A DNA stretch of 64,000 bases, taken from NCBI GenBank assembly GCA_021234155.1, contig JAJEKV010000263.1, positions 308,001 through 372,000 on the forward strand, in the 5' to 3' direction. Below are positions 50,210 through 61,339 of this stretch, piece after piece; position 1 is the stretch's first letter; each line of letters opens with the position of its first letter. The stretch is from Isoetes taiwanensis (lineage: Eukaryota > Streptophyta > Lycopodiopsida > Isoetales > Isoetaceae). Below the pieces are notes generated by a model, which worked only from the letters and a program-made list of their open reading frames with translations, made no database searches and was not told the DNA's origin. Position numbers and translations under genes: made by a program.

Positions 50210-52170
50210 TTTTCATATGTCTTGAGTTTTGATGTAAAATAGAAAGATGTGCGTTATAGAGCTTCGTGCAATCAGTCTAAACCATCATGCAAAGATATAG
50301 CTGCTCTGGAAGCTTTAAACAGATTAATGCAGTCATAATGCATTCCTTTGTTTTGAAAATACAGGTACTTGGATAAGCACGTTTAGCAAGTTTTATGCCT
50401 TCATAATTGAGAGAGATGCTTTAACAACTTTGGATTAGATAGTGATGATGTCCCAAGCATGCAAGCATCTATTTCTATAGTTTTTATTAATCAAAATTGC
50501 CAAATAAGTTTGTTGTTGATATTAAAAAAATTCAAATTTAGCCAAATGCAATATGAATTCTAAATTATTTATAGGTAATTTTAGCCAAACAAAAATACTA
50601 CTTTTTTCTTTTCCTTGTTAGTTTAGCCAAGTCCAATCTTAGTAATAAAAATTTAATGCCCTTAAAATTTACCCTGCCTAGAATTAAGAATGGGAACAAG
50701 AACGAGTGGGAATGGAAATGGCCAACATTTGAACTTTTAAAATTTGAAAATAGATTTGGAGTTCCCTTTGCTTCAAGGGGACTGAATTACAAGCAAAAAC
50801 ATGTTTAGCCACTCTTTAAGAATGCTATTAGAACCTTAAACAACATTTTTAGTTTTAAAACAATATATTAAGTAAAGCATAGTAGATGGAACCTAGCTTT
50901 TGCAATGGAATAGATGGATGCTACCACTACATAATTTCATATCACCTGTATTTTTCCAAGCTTAAAATCTTTTCTATATCTTATTGAAATTCAAAATTTT
51001 ATCTATACTAATATTTACATGATGCTGATGTAATTAGTTTGGCTTTGGCACTTAGTGCAGTAGAAGAGCAGCTAACATAGAGCAACAATTAGCTTAGCAG
51101 TAGCACAAAGCAGTAGACCACCAGTTAGACTTAGAACTTGGCTAGCTGAATATGATTATAAATAACCAAATCATGTAGGTCTGCTACAACCAATTATGTT
51201 ATGAATGACCTGCTTGCCTTGAGCCGACACCAGCAACAGCTGAATGTCCCATCAAATCCGCTTCTGCTCTTCCGATTTTCACTTTTGGCCGCACAGACGT
51301 GTTTTGCAAATAGGGCAGAGGAAAAGATTTGCATGGGTTTTTGGTGTTTCGAACATTGAAATTATTAGTTATTTAGCGTTATACTTGGCATAGGATTCCC
51401 AAATGGTGGGAACTAGTTCCAGAATGTAGTTCCCAGTAATACGACAAATGGGAATGTCCATAGGAGTTCCGAAACTCTCGACTCCCCAAAACTAGTTCTG
51501 GAATGGGAACCAAGTTAACTTGGTTCCTAATCATCACTTGTAGTGGCTTCTATGCATCCAAGAACTCAAAAGAGATGGCAGGATGCTAATATTCTACACA
51601 TGACTCGTGATACTGCAATGGACGTCTCCTTTCTTGACCAACATTTTGTGAGAGGTACTACTTGATGGCGTGGGACTTTTGTATAGGAAGAGATTGTAAA
51701 TAACATCCCACTTCAACCAAACCAAGCAAAGGAGCAAATTTGGAGAACTGATGGAGACATTTTTCTGGGAAAGAATTTGGTACAACATTGTCATAGATTG
51801 CACACATATCCTTCCCCCAATTCCCTTCATATTCACACTAGGCGTTGAGCAAGAAGAGGATTACCACTCCCGAGTGCAAAATTTTGGAGGGTTTTTTGTT
51901 TGGAACAGTTTAGAGGGTTTTTAATTATGAAAGATGTTTACACCAACTTTGAAAGCTTTAGGGCTTTAAGAATGATCTAAAAGGTCATAAGAGTCTAGGT
52001 ACATTAGCATTGCAAGATGGCCACCTATCAAGCATTTGCCTCTACAAAACTTAAGAAGAGGTATATCATATTTTGGAATGAAACATCCAATAGAGATCGA
52101 GGCAAGTACACTAAAGTCGCATTACATTAAAGTGGGGCTCATGCAATTTCCACTTTTTTTCGGAACCCTA
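50210..52170. other. No gene recognised
   Basis: This is AT-rich intergenic DNA without a recognisable frame, RNA gene or element end. An open frame at 51594-51836 on the minus strand has no motif and no splice context. Confidence 0.4.
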
Positions 52171-52180
52171 TTATTTTTAA

Positions 52181-52302
52181 GATAGATAGATAGATAGTAT
52201 TTTTACGTCATGCCACATTGGCAGCGTCCATGAGGATATATGACGGACCCCCAGAGACTTGAACACAAGATCTCTTAGTTGCTAACCCAATGGACTAGCC
52301 AA
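52181..52302 (-). mobile_element. tRNA-derived SINE
   Basis: On the minus strand the element begins TGGCTAGTCCATTGGGTTAG (A-box-like) and has GTTCAAGTC (B box) about 35 bases later. It ends in a TATCTATCTATC tail (plus-strand GATAGATAGATAGATA at 52183-52198). This is the layout of a Pol III SINE of about 120 bases. It is not a functional tRNA gene, as no cloverleaf can be closed. Confidence 0.65.
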
Positions 52303-53190
52303 TAAAAGGAAGTGCAAATCGTTTTGCGCTCCATTACTGTTTGAATAAGAGACTTTTTTCTAGTGTGGGGAAAAAAAACTTAAAAGGTTACAAATGGCCT
52401 CCTTTTCTCGCATGGCGAGTGAGGAACTACAAAACACATACAAAATCAATGAAATAATTTACTTTTACAAACAAATCATAATATGCAATGAATTTTTATT
52501 AATAAGCACCTTCTAGATGTTGCATTAGCTGCAGTCCAAAACACAAATCTGCAGCAATCCTTAGCCAACATGATATAATTTTGATATGTCATCAAAAACC
52601 CTTTCCAACCCAGCCATTCCAATAATTATAACCTTTCCACAGAACTTTCGACCGTGTATTGACACATTTACAGGATGTTATTTCGCAGGCCTCTTCCTGT
52701 ATGATCTCAAATTCCTTCTTAATGTGTGCACCAAAAACATTATTCCAACATACTAATTCGGAATATTAAACTTGATCTGATCACTGATATCCTTAGTTCA
52801 CGTTTGCTTTCCATGCAGCAGAATGAATTTAACACATGGCCGGGAGGAACCAAGATGTGGGCACTGCAGAGGAGAAAACCAGATTACGATGAATGATTTT
52901 ATAACTGCCATTAACTTGATCTGTGTACTCTTGTATGGTGTCATAAGGGCAGAAACTGTGACAACCACGCATAGAGAGCACGCAAAGGCCCGAGATTGGC
53001 GTAACTGTAACTTCAGCTTTGAAACCAATAAGAATTAAGAACCCAAGAAGTTTGATAAACATCCTAAGGTAATCAAAGGATCAATTTATAAATTGAATAA
53101 ACTGAAAGAGAATGCAGTAACGAAGTTATCAGCATTGTAATACACATATATCTTATTTCCTGTTTTTATTTCTGTTTCCTGCACCTTACT

Positions 53191-53448
53191 TTAATTTCTT
53201 CTTCTTCCAAGGGCGAGCGCTGATCGTATTCCAACTATAAGACCTTCAGCTATTCCATTGGCAAGATTCACTGGTATTACTCCAAGTGAAACAAGATCCT
53301 GGGCAAGGTTCTGAACTGTAGGAGGATCTGCAGCCTGAGCTAGATGAGGTGCTAGTATATTTTGAAGAGAAAATGCATTCATCACTGGAAATTCAGAGCC
53401 ATCATTCATCCATGGCGGAACCGCATGCTGACAGGACGGTGGCATTTT
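53191..53448 (-). CDS. Small hypothetical protein, 85 residues
   Basis: A minus-strand exon runs from an acceptor (TTATTTGCAG, just above 53466) to the stop at 53191. The first ATG inside it gives MPPSCQHAVPPWMNDGSEFP and onward. Later come AADPPTVQNLAQDLVSLGVI and an RRRN end. The region is proline-rich at first and then amphipathic or weakly hydrophobic. A possible 5'-UTR exon lies near 54300-54222, ending CCTTTGG before GTGAGTAG. I do not recognise the family. The splice-like context makes a real small gene plausible, but it could also be the last exon of a longer gene or a noncoding transcript. Confidence 0.35.
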   Translation of the reverse strand, partial: KMPPSCQHAVPPWMNDGSEFPVMNAFSLQNILAPHLAQAADPPTVQNLAQDLVSLGVIPVNLANGIAEGLIVGIRSALALGRRRN

Positions 53449-54299
53449 ATATTCCTGTTCCTTTGGCTGCAAATAATTAACAGTTTTAGCACAAAACTTT
53501 ATGCTCAATTAGATAGGAAAATAAATTATCCTGCATTATAGTCTCTGCACAAAACCAAAGCCACAAAAAAAATATTATCTTTTCCAGATTGTTAGACCTG
53601 GATACTTTCGTTCAACTAAGCTGCCATTTCTATACCTTCTAATGGGAAACTATAATTCTTCTGATTCTCATTAGGACCATGTATCTCCAAATTGCACTAA
53701 CGATTGATGGATGGCTTTAAAATATGGTAAGAAGTTCAGCATTGAAAAGGCACATTGTAACATATATACATGCAATTAGAGGAGATGAGCAGCATATCCC
53801 AGTCAACGCATCACATACGACCATCAGGTAAGAATATCAAAGGTGTTGAAGCAAAGTTCTCAAATTCTTACCAAGAAAAACAAAAACAGTTATGATAGTG
53901 AATAGAAGCAGGAATACAAATGCTTGCATTTACGAGAAGGAAATTTTACAGATTGTTGGTAAGCATAACCTAAGCTTACGTTTTCCTCCTTTATTGTAAG
54001 CCTAGACAAGAGCTTGCATTCACGGGGTCTCACAAATTGCCGTGTTCAATTTCGGTAAACTGTGACTGCTGATACAGTCAAATTACAAACGCAGGATATA
54101 AAAGATGTAGGGATAAAGATGCAAACGTGAAAACAAGCATAAGCAGAGGTAAGATGCATTGGAGAAGCCAGAAAAGGCACTAATAGCAAAAAAAAAAAAA
54201 AGATCTGAGACAGGCTACTCACCCAAAGGAGAAGAGACAACCGCGAATAGGCTCCGAGAAGCAGCGCCCCAGGCGAACTATGGCGTATGTGTTGTGATG

Positions 54300-55680
54300 A
54301 CTATCCCAGGTCAGCTGCCACCTCAACCCCAAAAAATAAAAGGGGACATTAGTCCCTTGCTCAAATATTGCCACGTGGATCTCTATTTTGTTTTTTTTGT
54401 TCTATTTTTCTTTCTTGATCCTTTAATGTGTCCTACGTGGATTTTTTATGTTTCATATGTGGAATCACCCCATAGAAATTGCTACTTAAATTAAGGAACT
54501 TTAATGCCACGTCATTAAAAATGTTCACCGTAATGGAATCTCACCCATATATTATTTTTAGGGCCAGCGTAAGTAAATGCGACACCATATTTCCACGGCA
54601 ACTTTTCAGACATGTCCTAAATGAGTGTCATACAATTCTAATGTCTTATTTTCTTCCGGGGGATTTCCCCCGCCACAAAATACGACAGCTAATCCTAACA
54701 AATTAGAGGTCAAGTTCCCCGCAATTCAAGCCTGTCACAAAATAGAGGAAAAGTTAAGTAGAATCGAAAGATCACGGAGGATGTGGCAATCGAAAGTTTT
54801 TGAAGCAAGCAGTTTCTTCAATAGATTCGGATTTGACTTGATTCGAACTCTTCGATTCAGATTTGGTTTCCCCATCATAGGATTGATTTGGCCGGTCCGG
54901 ATTTTTATTGGTCGGGGTTCTCTGATACGCCAAGTAAACAGATGAAGTTATATGACGGTTTTGTATGCCCTGTTTTCTAAGCTACAAGTGACTACAGCTA
55001 CATGTCTTGATTTCCTAACCCAACGCCGGGCTGCACAAAGAAACACAGTGAGTCAGATTCAAGCTAAAGAAACATAAAATAGGAAGGGAAAAAAATGAAA
55101 ATGGACTGCAAATTCTTGTTTTTGCAGATTTGGGTTCTTCGATTTTGAAGTAGCCAGTGGTTTGATTCGGTTTTTCGATTCTGTAATCTGTGCTGACTTG
55201 CTCAAACAGGTCGATTTCTTTGGGCATCAAGCTGTCTTGCTCTCGGCTTTAAAGACCTGCTCATGTGATCATTGCAGCTTCGATTTCTGGTAGATTGCTG
55301 CTACAATAGATTTGTTGTTTGGGTTTCATTCAATCATTAAATCTTCTGTCTGCAAATTGTATCGGGATTTCTATTATTATAGATTCATTACATGTTTTAG
55401 AATTTAATGGTTCATAAGCAGTATTTTGGACAAAAAGTGATCTCCTGGTAGCTCCAGATAGGTTGCTGCAACAAGCTCTTTGCTCCAAGGTTTGGAAAAA
55501 TCTGGAAAATGGTCAATGCAGTTCTAGTAGTTTAATATATTCCTATATTCTTCAAAAAAAAAATCTAGATTATAAGACACGTCTTATTTTAACTCATCTA
55601 CGAATATGTAGCTACATGGCTCCAGCTTGTACTATTCACTTCTTCGACCTAGAGCAGATTTAAATATATGCCCCATATTT
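54300..55680. other. No gene recognised
   Basis: AT-rich intergenic DNA. 54750-55250 holds repeated TTCGATT/GATTTGG-type words on both strands, including several GATTCGG-like motifs, which hints at an old repeat. No element ends were defined. Confidence 0.35.
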
Positions 55681-55686
55681 CTTCAT

Positions 55687-57110
55687 TTACTTCTTCTTCA
55701 CTTTCAACACTAACCTGAATTTTTTAACTCTTTCTAGTACCATGTGGAGTAGTTGGTTTGATGATATGAATTTCTCCTGATTTTTATTGAAGATTAGGGC
55801 GTTCCTCCTTTTCCATATTGACCAAATCGTCCAGGCCCTAGCTATGTGAAAGGACATCTTCTTCATGGGACACCATTCTGGAGGGAGAATTCCCAATAGC
55901 AATTCCTTAGTTCCTAAAGAGTACTCAAAGCTATCTAGACTCCAGGCCTGTACTTCTTGCAGCATCTCACATTCCACCAGGCAATGTTCTATGGATTCCT
56001 CTTCCTCTTTACACGAAGGGCAGAGTGGGATCACATTATTGTCCCATTTGGAGACTAGATGATTAACCCTTGGGACCCTGTGGATCACTTGCCAAAGAAA
56101 GGCATTGATTCGTGGAGGAAGGTATTTCAGCCAAGCGTTTCTCCAGATGTTTTTAAGGTTGTCCTCCGTGATCACTAGCTCCCACTTGGTAGAAACTGGA
56201 AGTAATCCCTTAGTCTTCAAACTACTGTAACATGACTTCACAAACTTGTTTTGCTGTATAGAAGGATGCACGGCCCATGGGTTATGATCTCCTTTACACA
56301 TTGTGCATACATTGCCAAATTATTTTATCTGCCTCCTTTAAACCGAAGCGGACTTGAAAAGCTGCCCAGCTGGCTAATTGCTCTCCCATATACCATTGAG
56401 CACAAGAATGTATACCACAGTTTTTCCATCTCTTCACAATCCTTGCATCAACCACTATACCTAAAGGGCCTTGTTTATTGTGCATTTCCATTGGTATCCA
56501 CCACGAAGGGGAGGTCTCTGCTTCAAATTTGCTGATGTCAAGCGTGAATAGCTTCTTTATGGCGTTCCAAGCCGAAATAAGTTCCTTCAGGAAGGGGGAG
56601 GCTTCTCTGCTTGGCTTAAGATCAAAGAAGAGTGACCATGGGAGTGATACCTTGATGGAGGGCTTACTATGCTTGCATGAAAATAATAGAGCCTGGTTGA
56701 TGAGGTGCATACCTGGAGACTTCACCTTTTTTTGCAGGATCATCCATATGAATTTGGCTATTAATACTTTACTCTGTAATACATACCAATTCCCCTTTCT
56801 GTTTTGTCCCTCTTGCACTTCCATCAAGCAATTTTGTCCTTTGATTGTATTCTACCTTGCTTCTCGGGTTGGTGAGGATCCCTTTGAAGCCTCTGTTTTA
56901 TCTTCAAGTAGTCTGGAGCCCTACAATACTCGTCAGACTGAGTGAACACAAGGCTGAACATGAGTTTCTTTTGCTCACCCCTAATTTTGCCAGAGCTTTT
57001 AGGTGCCACACTGCCACTACTATTATTTGGCAAAAAGGAAACCAAAGTTTGGATTCTACCATGACGTTCCTTCTGAAGTGGCAATCTTACCTAAAAGTCG
57101 GTCCTTCGCG
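55687..57110 (-). mobile_element. LINE 3' region: end of ORF2 with zf-RVT domain
   Basis: Three minus-strand frames follow one another: 57084-56824, 56827-56294 and 56301-55687. The middle one has FIWMILQKKVKSPGMHLINQ and later WYMGEQLASWAAFQVRFGL, typical of the region after the RT domain in plant LINEs. The last has the zf-RVT pattern: LKYLPPRINAFLWQVIHRVP, then CPSCKEEEESIEHCLVECEM, and a basic C-terminus. The RT core and endonuclease are absent, so the copy is 5'-truncated near 57110, the usual state of LINE insertions. Two frame shifts separate the frames. No poly(A) tail is evident at the 3' side. Confidence 0.85.
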
Positions 57111-57564
57111 TGCAATATAGGAAAAACTTAGCATGTATTAATCTAACTCCTGTTATGTACCTCGATCATCGAGAATTATCAATACGAGCCATCGAAGTCT
57201 ATTGACCCTGGTATACTTCCTTCTATCCAATTACGATTGAAGAAGTCGGCAGCATTACAAAATGCTACAGACTGTTACATAGCAGAAATGCTCATAAATA
57301 GAAAACACATAAGAATAATAGTAAATGATTTATGCTAAAATAATAGATAAATTGCTCCAAGGTAGAATAAGTACATCCTTCCAGTGGACAAATTGCTTCT
57401 TTGTAAGAAGTATTAACTTGTATAATGAAGAAAATATAGACCCCTTCTTCTGAAAGGGATCAATTTAACAAATAAAATCAGTTGAACATAAACTTGCACT
57501 TCATAAAACAGAAATTATACAAACCTCTACAGTTGCCATCCAGTGGATTTAGATTGTTAGACAG

Positions 57565-57622
57565 CTCCATAAGAACGTCTCTCCTTCTTAGAACTCCATA
57601 AGAACGTCTCTTCTTCTTAGAA
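57565..57622. repeat. Short tandem repeat, 29 bp x2
   Basis: CTCCATAAGAACGTCTCTYC followed by TTCTTAGAA occurs at 57565-57593 and 57594-57622 with one difference. Confidence 0.85.
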
Positions 57623-57639
57623 CTCGAAATAGGTAATGC

Positions 57640-57933
57640 ACGCTCATAAGGGAATCCTCAATGTCATACTTAACCATGTATACAGAGATCTAAGTTCTTT
57701 GTCAATTTATTCTGCACCTTGTTCTTTAAAACTCCCATGATGGTAAATGTTCTTTCATCTTCTACTGGCCCTAAAATCATAGTTTGACATAAGCACCGTT
57801 GCAAAATAAGTTGCAACAGAATAAGCTTGAAATGGCGTTGCAACAATGTGCAACAAGGATTATAAGAAAAGAAAAGCAACTTAGTACTAGCAACCCATCG
57901 ACTCTTCAACGAAAATTGACACCCCCACGTCAA
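57640..57933 (-). pseudogene. hAT transposase dimerisation-region remnant
   Basis: The minus-strand frame (57933-57670) contains PVEDERTFTIMGVLKNKVQN followed by KLTKNLDLCI. The C-terminal hAT dimerisation region typically reads (S)xxxERxFSxMxxIKxxxRNRLxxxxL. The match is good but short. The rest of the transposase was not found, so this is an isolated relic. Confidence 0.55.
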
Positions 57934-58613
57934 AATTTACCTGCTAGACGCTAGAAAATAAACTGGTCAGTACTCCGATTGGAATCGATGGTAACAGAAA
58001 GGTCTTATGGGTGTCCCGCCAGAATAACAAAAGCAGAACCACCATGGGCATTACGGAAATAAGGCAGAGATCGTCCTAAATTCTCTGATCATCAATCTGC
58101 AAGGAAACAACCCCGAATCTCTGCCCCTCGCATATATAGGCAACCCAACCAAAGAAGAGATCCGATCCCCACCTTCCGCCCAAGTCCCATAAAATCCACA
58201 CCGTCAAACCGTCTTCAGGGGTCCCTCAAATCCCAAAATTCCACAGCCCTAAACAAAGAATATGCAAATCGTGGCCTTCTATCTGTCCCTCCCCACGCTC
58301 CCCAAGGTGCCCTACGGGCAACCCAAAAAACCCACCATGGAAATGTAGTAGACATTCGAAATCTCTTTGATAATCTTGCTTAGAACTTACTAGAGTTAAA
58401 ACGTTTAACCCTTTTGATCACAAGTTTGGTTTGTGTTGGCATAGTATCTCCTTTATCCACAAGGGTGCTCACATTGCCATATTCTAGTGAACCTAGAGAG
58501 CATAGACCTGGACCTTTTTAGGCATTTCCAATCGAGTGGCTTCTTAACATGAAGCTGAAGGGAGAGAGAGCTGCCTTCCCTTCTTCTATTTTATGGGGTA
58601 AGGGAAGTTGGGA

Positions 58614-58874
58614 CCCCAATCCAATCTGCCACTGCAGGAGCTCCGCGAGCGATCTCTCCCCAATCCAATCTGCCACAGCAGGAGCTCCTGGACCGGTCTC
58701 TCGCTGTGGCAGAATAGGGGACCAACTTCTGTTCCCATAAATCTCATCAAACTTCCCCCATAAACTTTAAATTAAATGCTTCGGTGGTCTAAATAATTGT
58801 GCTTTTAAATGACACACGATAAGTACCCTTAGTCTAAATGATTGTGCTTTTAAATGACACAGAATTAAGTACCC
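58614..58874. repeat. Two adjacent local duplications
   Basis: CCCCAATCCAATCTGCCACT plus GCAGGAGCTCC repeats at 58614-58644 and 58658-58688. After this CGCTGTGGCAGA (about 58703) gives an inverted match. A second pair, GTCTAAATAATTGTGCTTTT plus AAATGACAC, repeats at about 58788 and 58832. Confidence 0.8.
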
Positions 58875-59270
58875 TGTGCAGGATACCTCATGGTCTTATT
58901 TAAACAAGTTGTCTAAAGACTTGGGACATGGCATCCATACAAATTGACAAATTGTTTCCAAATTCATGGTGAAACAAATGGTCTGAATGAAATCAAAGAA
59001 GAAAGTAATAAATCAATCCATACAATGTGTTCATAAAAGACAGTTCATGGATCTCTTTCGATCACCAGTTACAATGTATGATTTACTATATTTGACTCAC
59101 TAGTTGCTGATGCTGAATGAAGAAGGTTGAAGGGTTTTGAATCAGCAAACGCGCATCTTAAAAGCATACATCATAATGAAAAGTGACTATATAATTCCTA
59201 AATGGGTGCTACAATTTTTCATACAAGAGGCAGAACCAACTAAAAGCAAAGAATAACATACTGTAAATAA

Positions 59271-59768
59271 TTACTCTGGAATATCGACCTCGCCTTCATC
59301 AATCTCAGACTGCAAATCCTTTGGAGATTTCCCATCAATAGTGCATCCGACAGAAACACAAGTGCCCAAAATCTCCTTAACAGACCCTTTCAGCTCTTTA
59401 GCCATAGATCTGGGCCTCATAATCTTAGCAATCTCAATTACATCATCCAAAGAAATATTACCATTGTGCTTGATATTCTTGGTCTTTTTTCTGTCTCTTT
59501 CTGGTTCTTTGAGGGCTTTGATGACCAGAGCTGCTGCACTAGGCACAACCTCAACCTTTGCCTGCCGATTCTGCACTGTAAGCTTCACGGTAACACGGAG
59601 ACCCTTCCAATCCTTGGCAGTTTCTTTGGCAATATCCTCACCGATTTTTTTTGGACTGAGACCAAGCGGCCCGATTTTTGGTGCCAGAGATGAAGCTGCG
59701 CCTACCTCCCCTCCTGTTACACGAACATATACCTCTACCACCTGAGATGGATCGAACTTCGGCGGCAT
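59271..59768 (-). CDS. RPL12: 60S ribosomal protein L12 (uL11)
   Basis: uL11 forms, with 25-28S rRNA, the base of the ribosomal P-stalk where GTPase factors act. The single-exon frame has 165 residues, the normal size for plant cytosolic L12. It starts [20 protein letters not shown] and has [20 protein letters not shown]. This last stretch is the conserved N-terminal segment that carries the proline-rich turn. The C-terminal rRNA-binding half shows [20 protein letters not shown], then [20 protein letters not shown] and [13 protein letters not shown], ending EGEVDIPE. No break or unusual residue is seen. The ATG at 59768 is the family start. The absence of introns fits other plant RPL12 genes. 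The long antisense frame 59341-59745 is a shadow. Confidence 0.97.
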   Translation of the reverse strand: MPPKFDPSQVVEVYVRVTGGEVGAASSLAPKIGPLGLSPKKIGEDIAKETAKDWKGLRVTVKLTVQNRQAKVEVVPSAAALVIKALKEPERDRKKTKNIKHNGNISLDDVIEIAKIMRPRSMAKELKGSVKEILGTCVSVGCTIDGKSPKDLQSEIDEGEVDIPE

Positions 59769-59900
59769 TTTTGCAGCAGCGCCGGACTTGGCTTCTGCTC
59801 GGAACTTTTAGGGTGCAGAATGAAACAGAAATTAGGGCTGCTGAGCTTTTAGGGTAAAGAATTAGGTTTTAGATGTTGCTCTATTTATGGGATAAAAATA
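59769..59900 (-). promoter_or_regulatory. RPL12 leader and core promoter with telo-box-like words
   Basis: Reading the minus strand upstream of the ATG, the words ACCCTAAAAG (twice) and GCCCTAATT occur within about 110 bases. These resemble the AAACCCTA telo-box common in plant ribosomal-protein promoters. A TATA-like ATAAATAGAG lies at about 59878-59887. Confidence 0.6.
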
Positions 59901-59990
59901 ACAAGGTGCCATTGCCCTTTGGGCATAGCTCAATGCCGGTTTTTGTCGGGAATTTTCAAGATAGAAGCAAATTTTGTCTTACCTTCTCCT

Positions 59991-60355
59991 TAACGTCAAG
60001 GCAAGTGGGTCTGTGTTCTTGCCTGATACTCTGATCATTCTTGTCCAGAATGGAAAATGGGTCCCCAAAACCTGTAGAATCCGGTTCTTCTTGCCTTGAC
60101 GTTGTACAATGGCATGGGGGCAGCAAGAATGGCTTCCCCCATGCCATTCTACATAACGTCAAGGTAAGTGGATGAGCATTCCGTCCATTTCCTGATTCAT
60201 ACTTAAGCAGAATGACAAATGGCTTGAGCAAACCTGTAGAATCCAGTTTTCAGCTTACCTTGACGTCGTAGAACGGAATGGGGGAAGCCATTCTTGCCCC
60301 CCGACCCAGTAATGCGTGTCGTGGGGAAGCAAGAATGGCTCCCCCCGCTCTACAT
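59991..60355. repeat. Nested fold-back repeat array upstream of RPL12
   Basis: Unit A1 (59991-60106) and A2 (60154-60270) are about 116 bases each. Both have inverted ends TAACGTCAAGG ... CCTTGACGTYGTA and share CTGTAGAATCC near the right end. Between them AATGGCATGGGGG (60108-60120) pairs perfectly with CCCCCATGCCATT (60136-60148) across a 15-base loop. The pairing extends into the facing ends of A1 and A2, giving a stem of about 30 bp. After A2 an inverted, partly repeated copy of the hairpin follows (GGAATGGGGG ... CCCCCC, 60273-60350). These look like MITE-type fold-back units in tandem. Confidence 0.8.
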
Positions 60356-60659
60356 CACAACCTGGCCCTCAAGTATCAGATCTCAGCCATTGGTTGCAAG
60401 AGTGTTACCCGCTAAAACCACATTAAAAGTGCATAAACACCTAGTTTGTTATGCCAAATGGCTATAAACACCTAGCTTGTTATGAAAATCACCATAAACA
60501 AAACCACTATAAAACTCTCGGGCCCAGGTTGTTAAGGCGGATAACACCCTCGTTCCAGGGTGGTATCCCACTCTTCTCCATCATGGACGAAAGTTAAGTC
60601 AATTCTATTCAATTTTGTTATAGAGTCCAGTATCGTATTTTGGGAATTATATTTTGGAA

Positions 60660-60860
60660 GATAGATAGATAGATGGTATTTCCTCATCTACCATGGCCAA
60701 GATCATGGGTTCAACGCCTCGTTGTGAAAGTGGCCATGATCATTGTAAAGTCCACTTCAACCATGTACGTTGGTGGGGGCAGGTCTTAACTGGGTACCAT
60801 AAGTTTCGCTTCTTGTGGACATTAAAAATTGTATCTACCTACTTATCTATCTATAAAGCC
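60660..60860 (+). mobile_element. SINE-like element with inverted TATC-type ends
   Basis: It begins ATAGATAGATAGATGGTATT and ends TTGTATCTACCTACTTATCT with ATCTAT. GGGTTCAACGCC at about 60706-60717 is a good B box. The tail resembles that of the SINE at 52181. The 5' side looks like the reversed tail of another copy, so two SINEs may lie head to head, one truncated. Confidence 0.5.
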
Positions 60861-61225
60861 ATTGAAGCCATCGCCCTACTCTTCCTAAAGAAAAGAAGCA
60901 AAGATTAAATTGCCCTCAAAATGTAGTAAAAGAACACTTGCATGCTCATATGCAAATCCATTATATGGGCAAATCCACGTCTTTTATGCCAGGATCAAAC
61001 TAAAATATGACCTGTGAGATTAAATCTGAGCCACCATGATGGAAATCCTAAAATTGGAATATCAACCATACAAAATACAATTGAAAATATTTAACTTGCA
61101 CACTGAATACGTAATGGTGATCCTTGGTATAATTTCCACATCAATAGTACATGTGTAGCATTACAAATTCACAATATTACTTGTTTGGATTAATACCTAG
61201 TAGGAACTCACAATTACTTATAAGC

Positions 61226-61331
61226 ATACCAACTCCTTGAGAATCGAACCAAGCATGGCCATAAAGCTAGAAAATTGATATACTAACTCCTTAAGAATTG
61301 AACCAAGCATGGCCATAGAGCTAGAAAATTG
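61226..61331. repeat. Tandem repeat, 53 bp x2
   Basis: Two units, 61226-61278 and 61279-61331, share AACTCCTTRAGAATYGAACC, AAGCATGGCCATARAGCTAG and AAAATTGA. They differ at a handful of positions. Confidence 0.85.
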
Positions 61332-61339
61332 AAATCATA

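Noticed and set aside
52250-52302. tRNA gene
   Set aside because: Pol III box words are present but no cloverleaf closes and a SINE tail follows.
59341-59745. 134-residue frame antisense to RPL12
   Set aside because: It is the shadow of a conserved, codon-constrained gene; it has no own motif.
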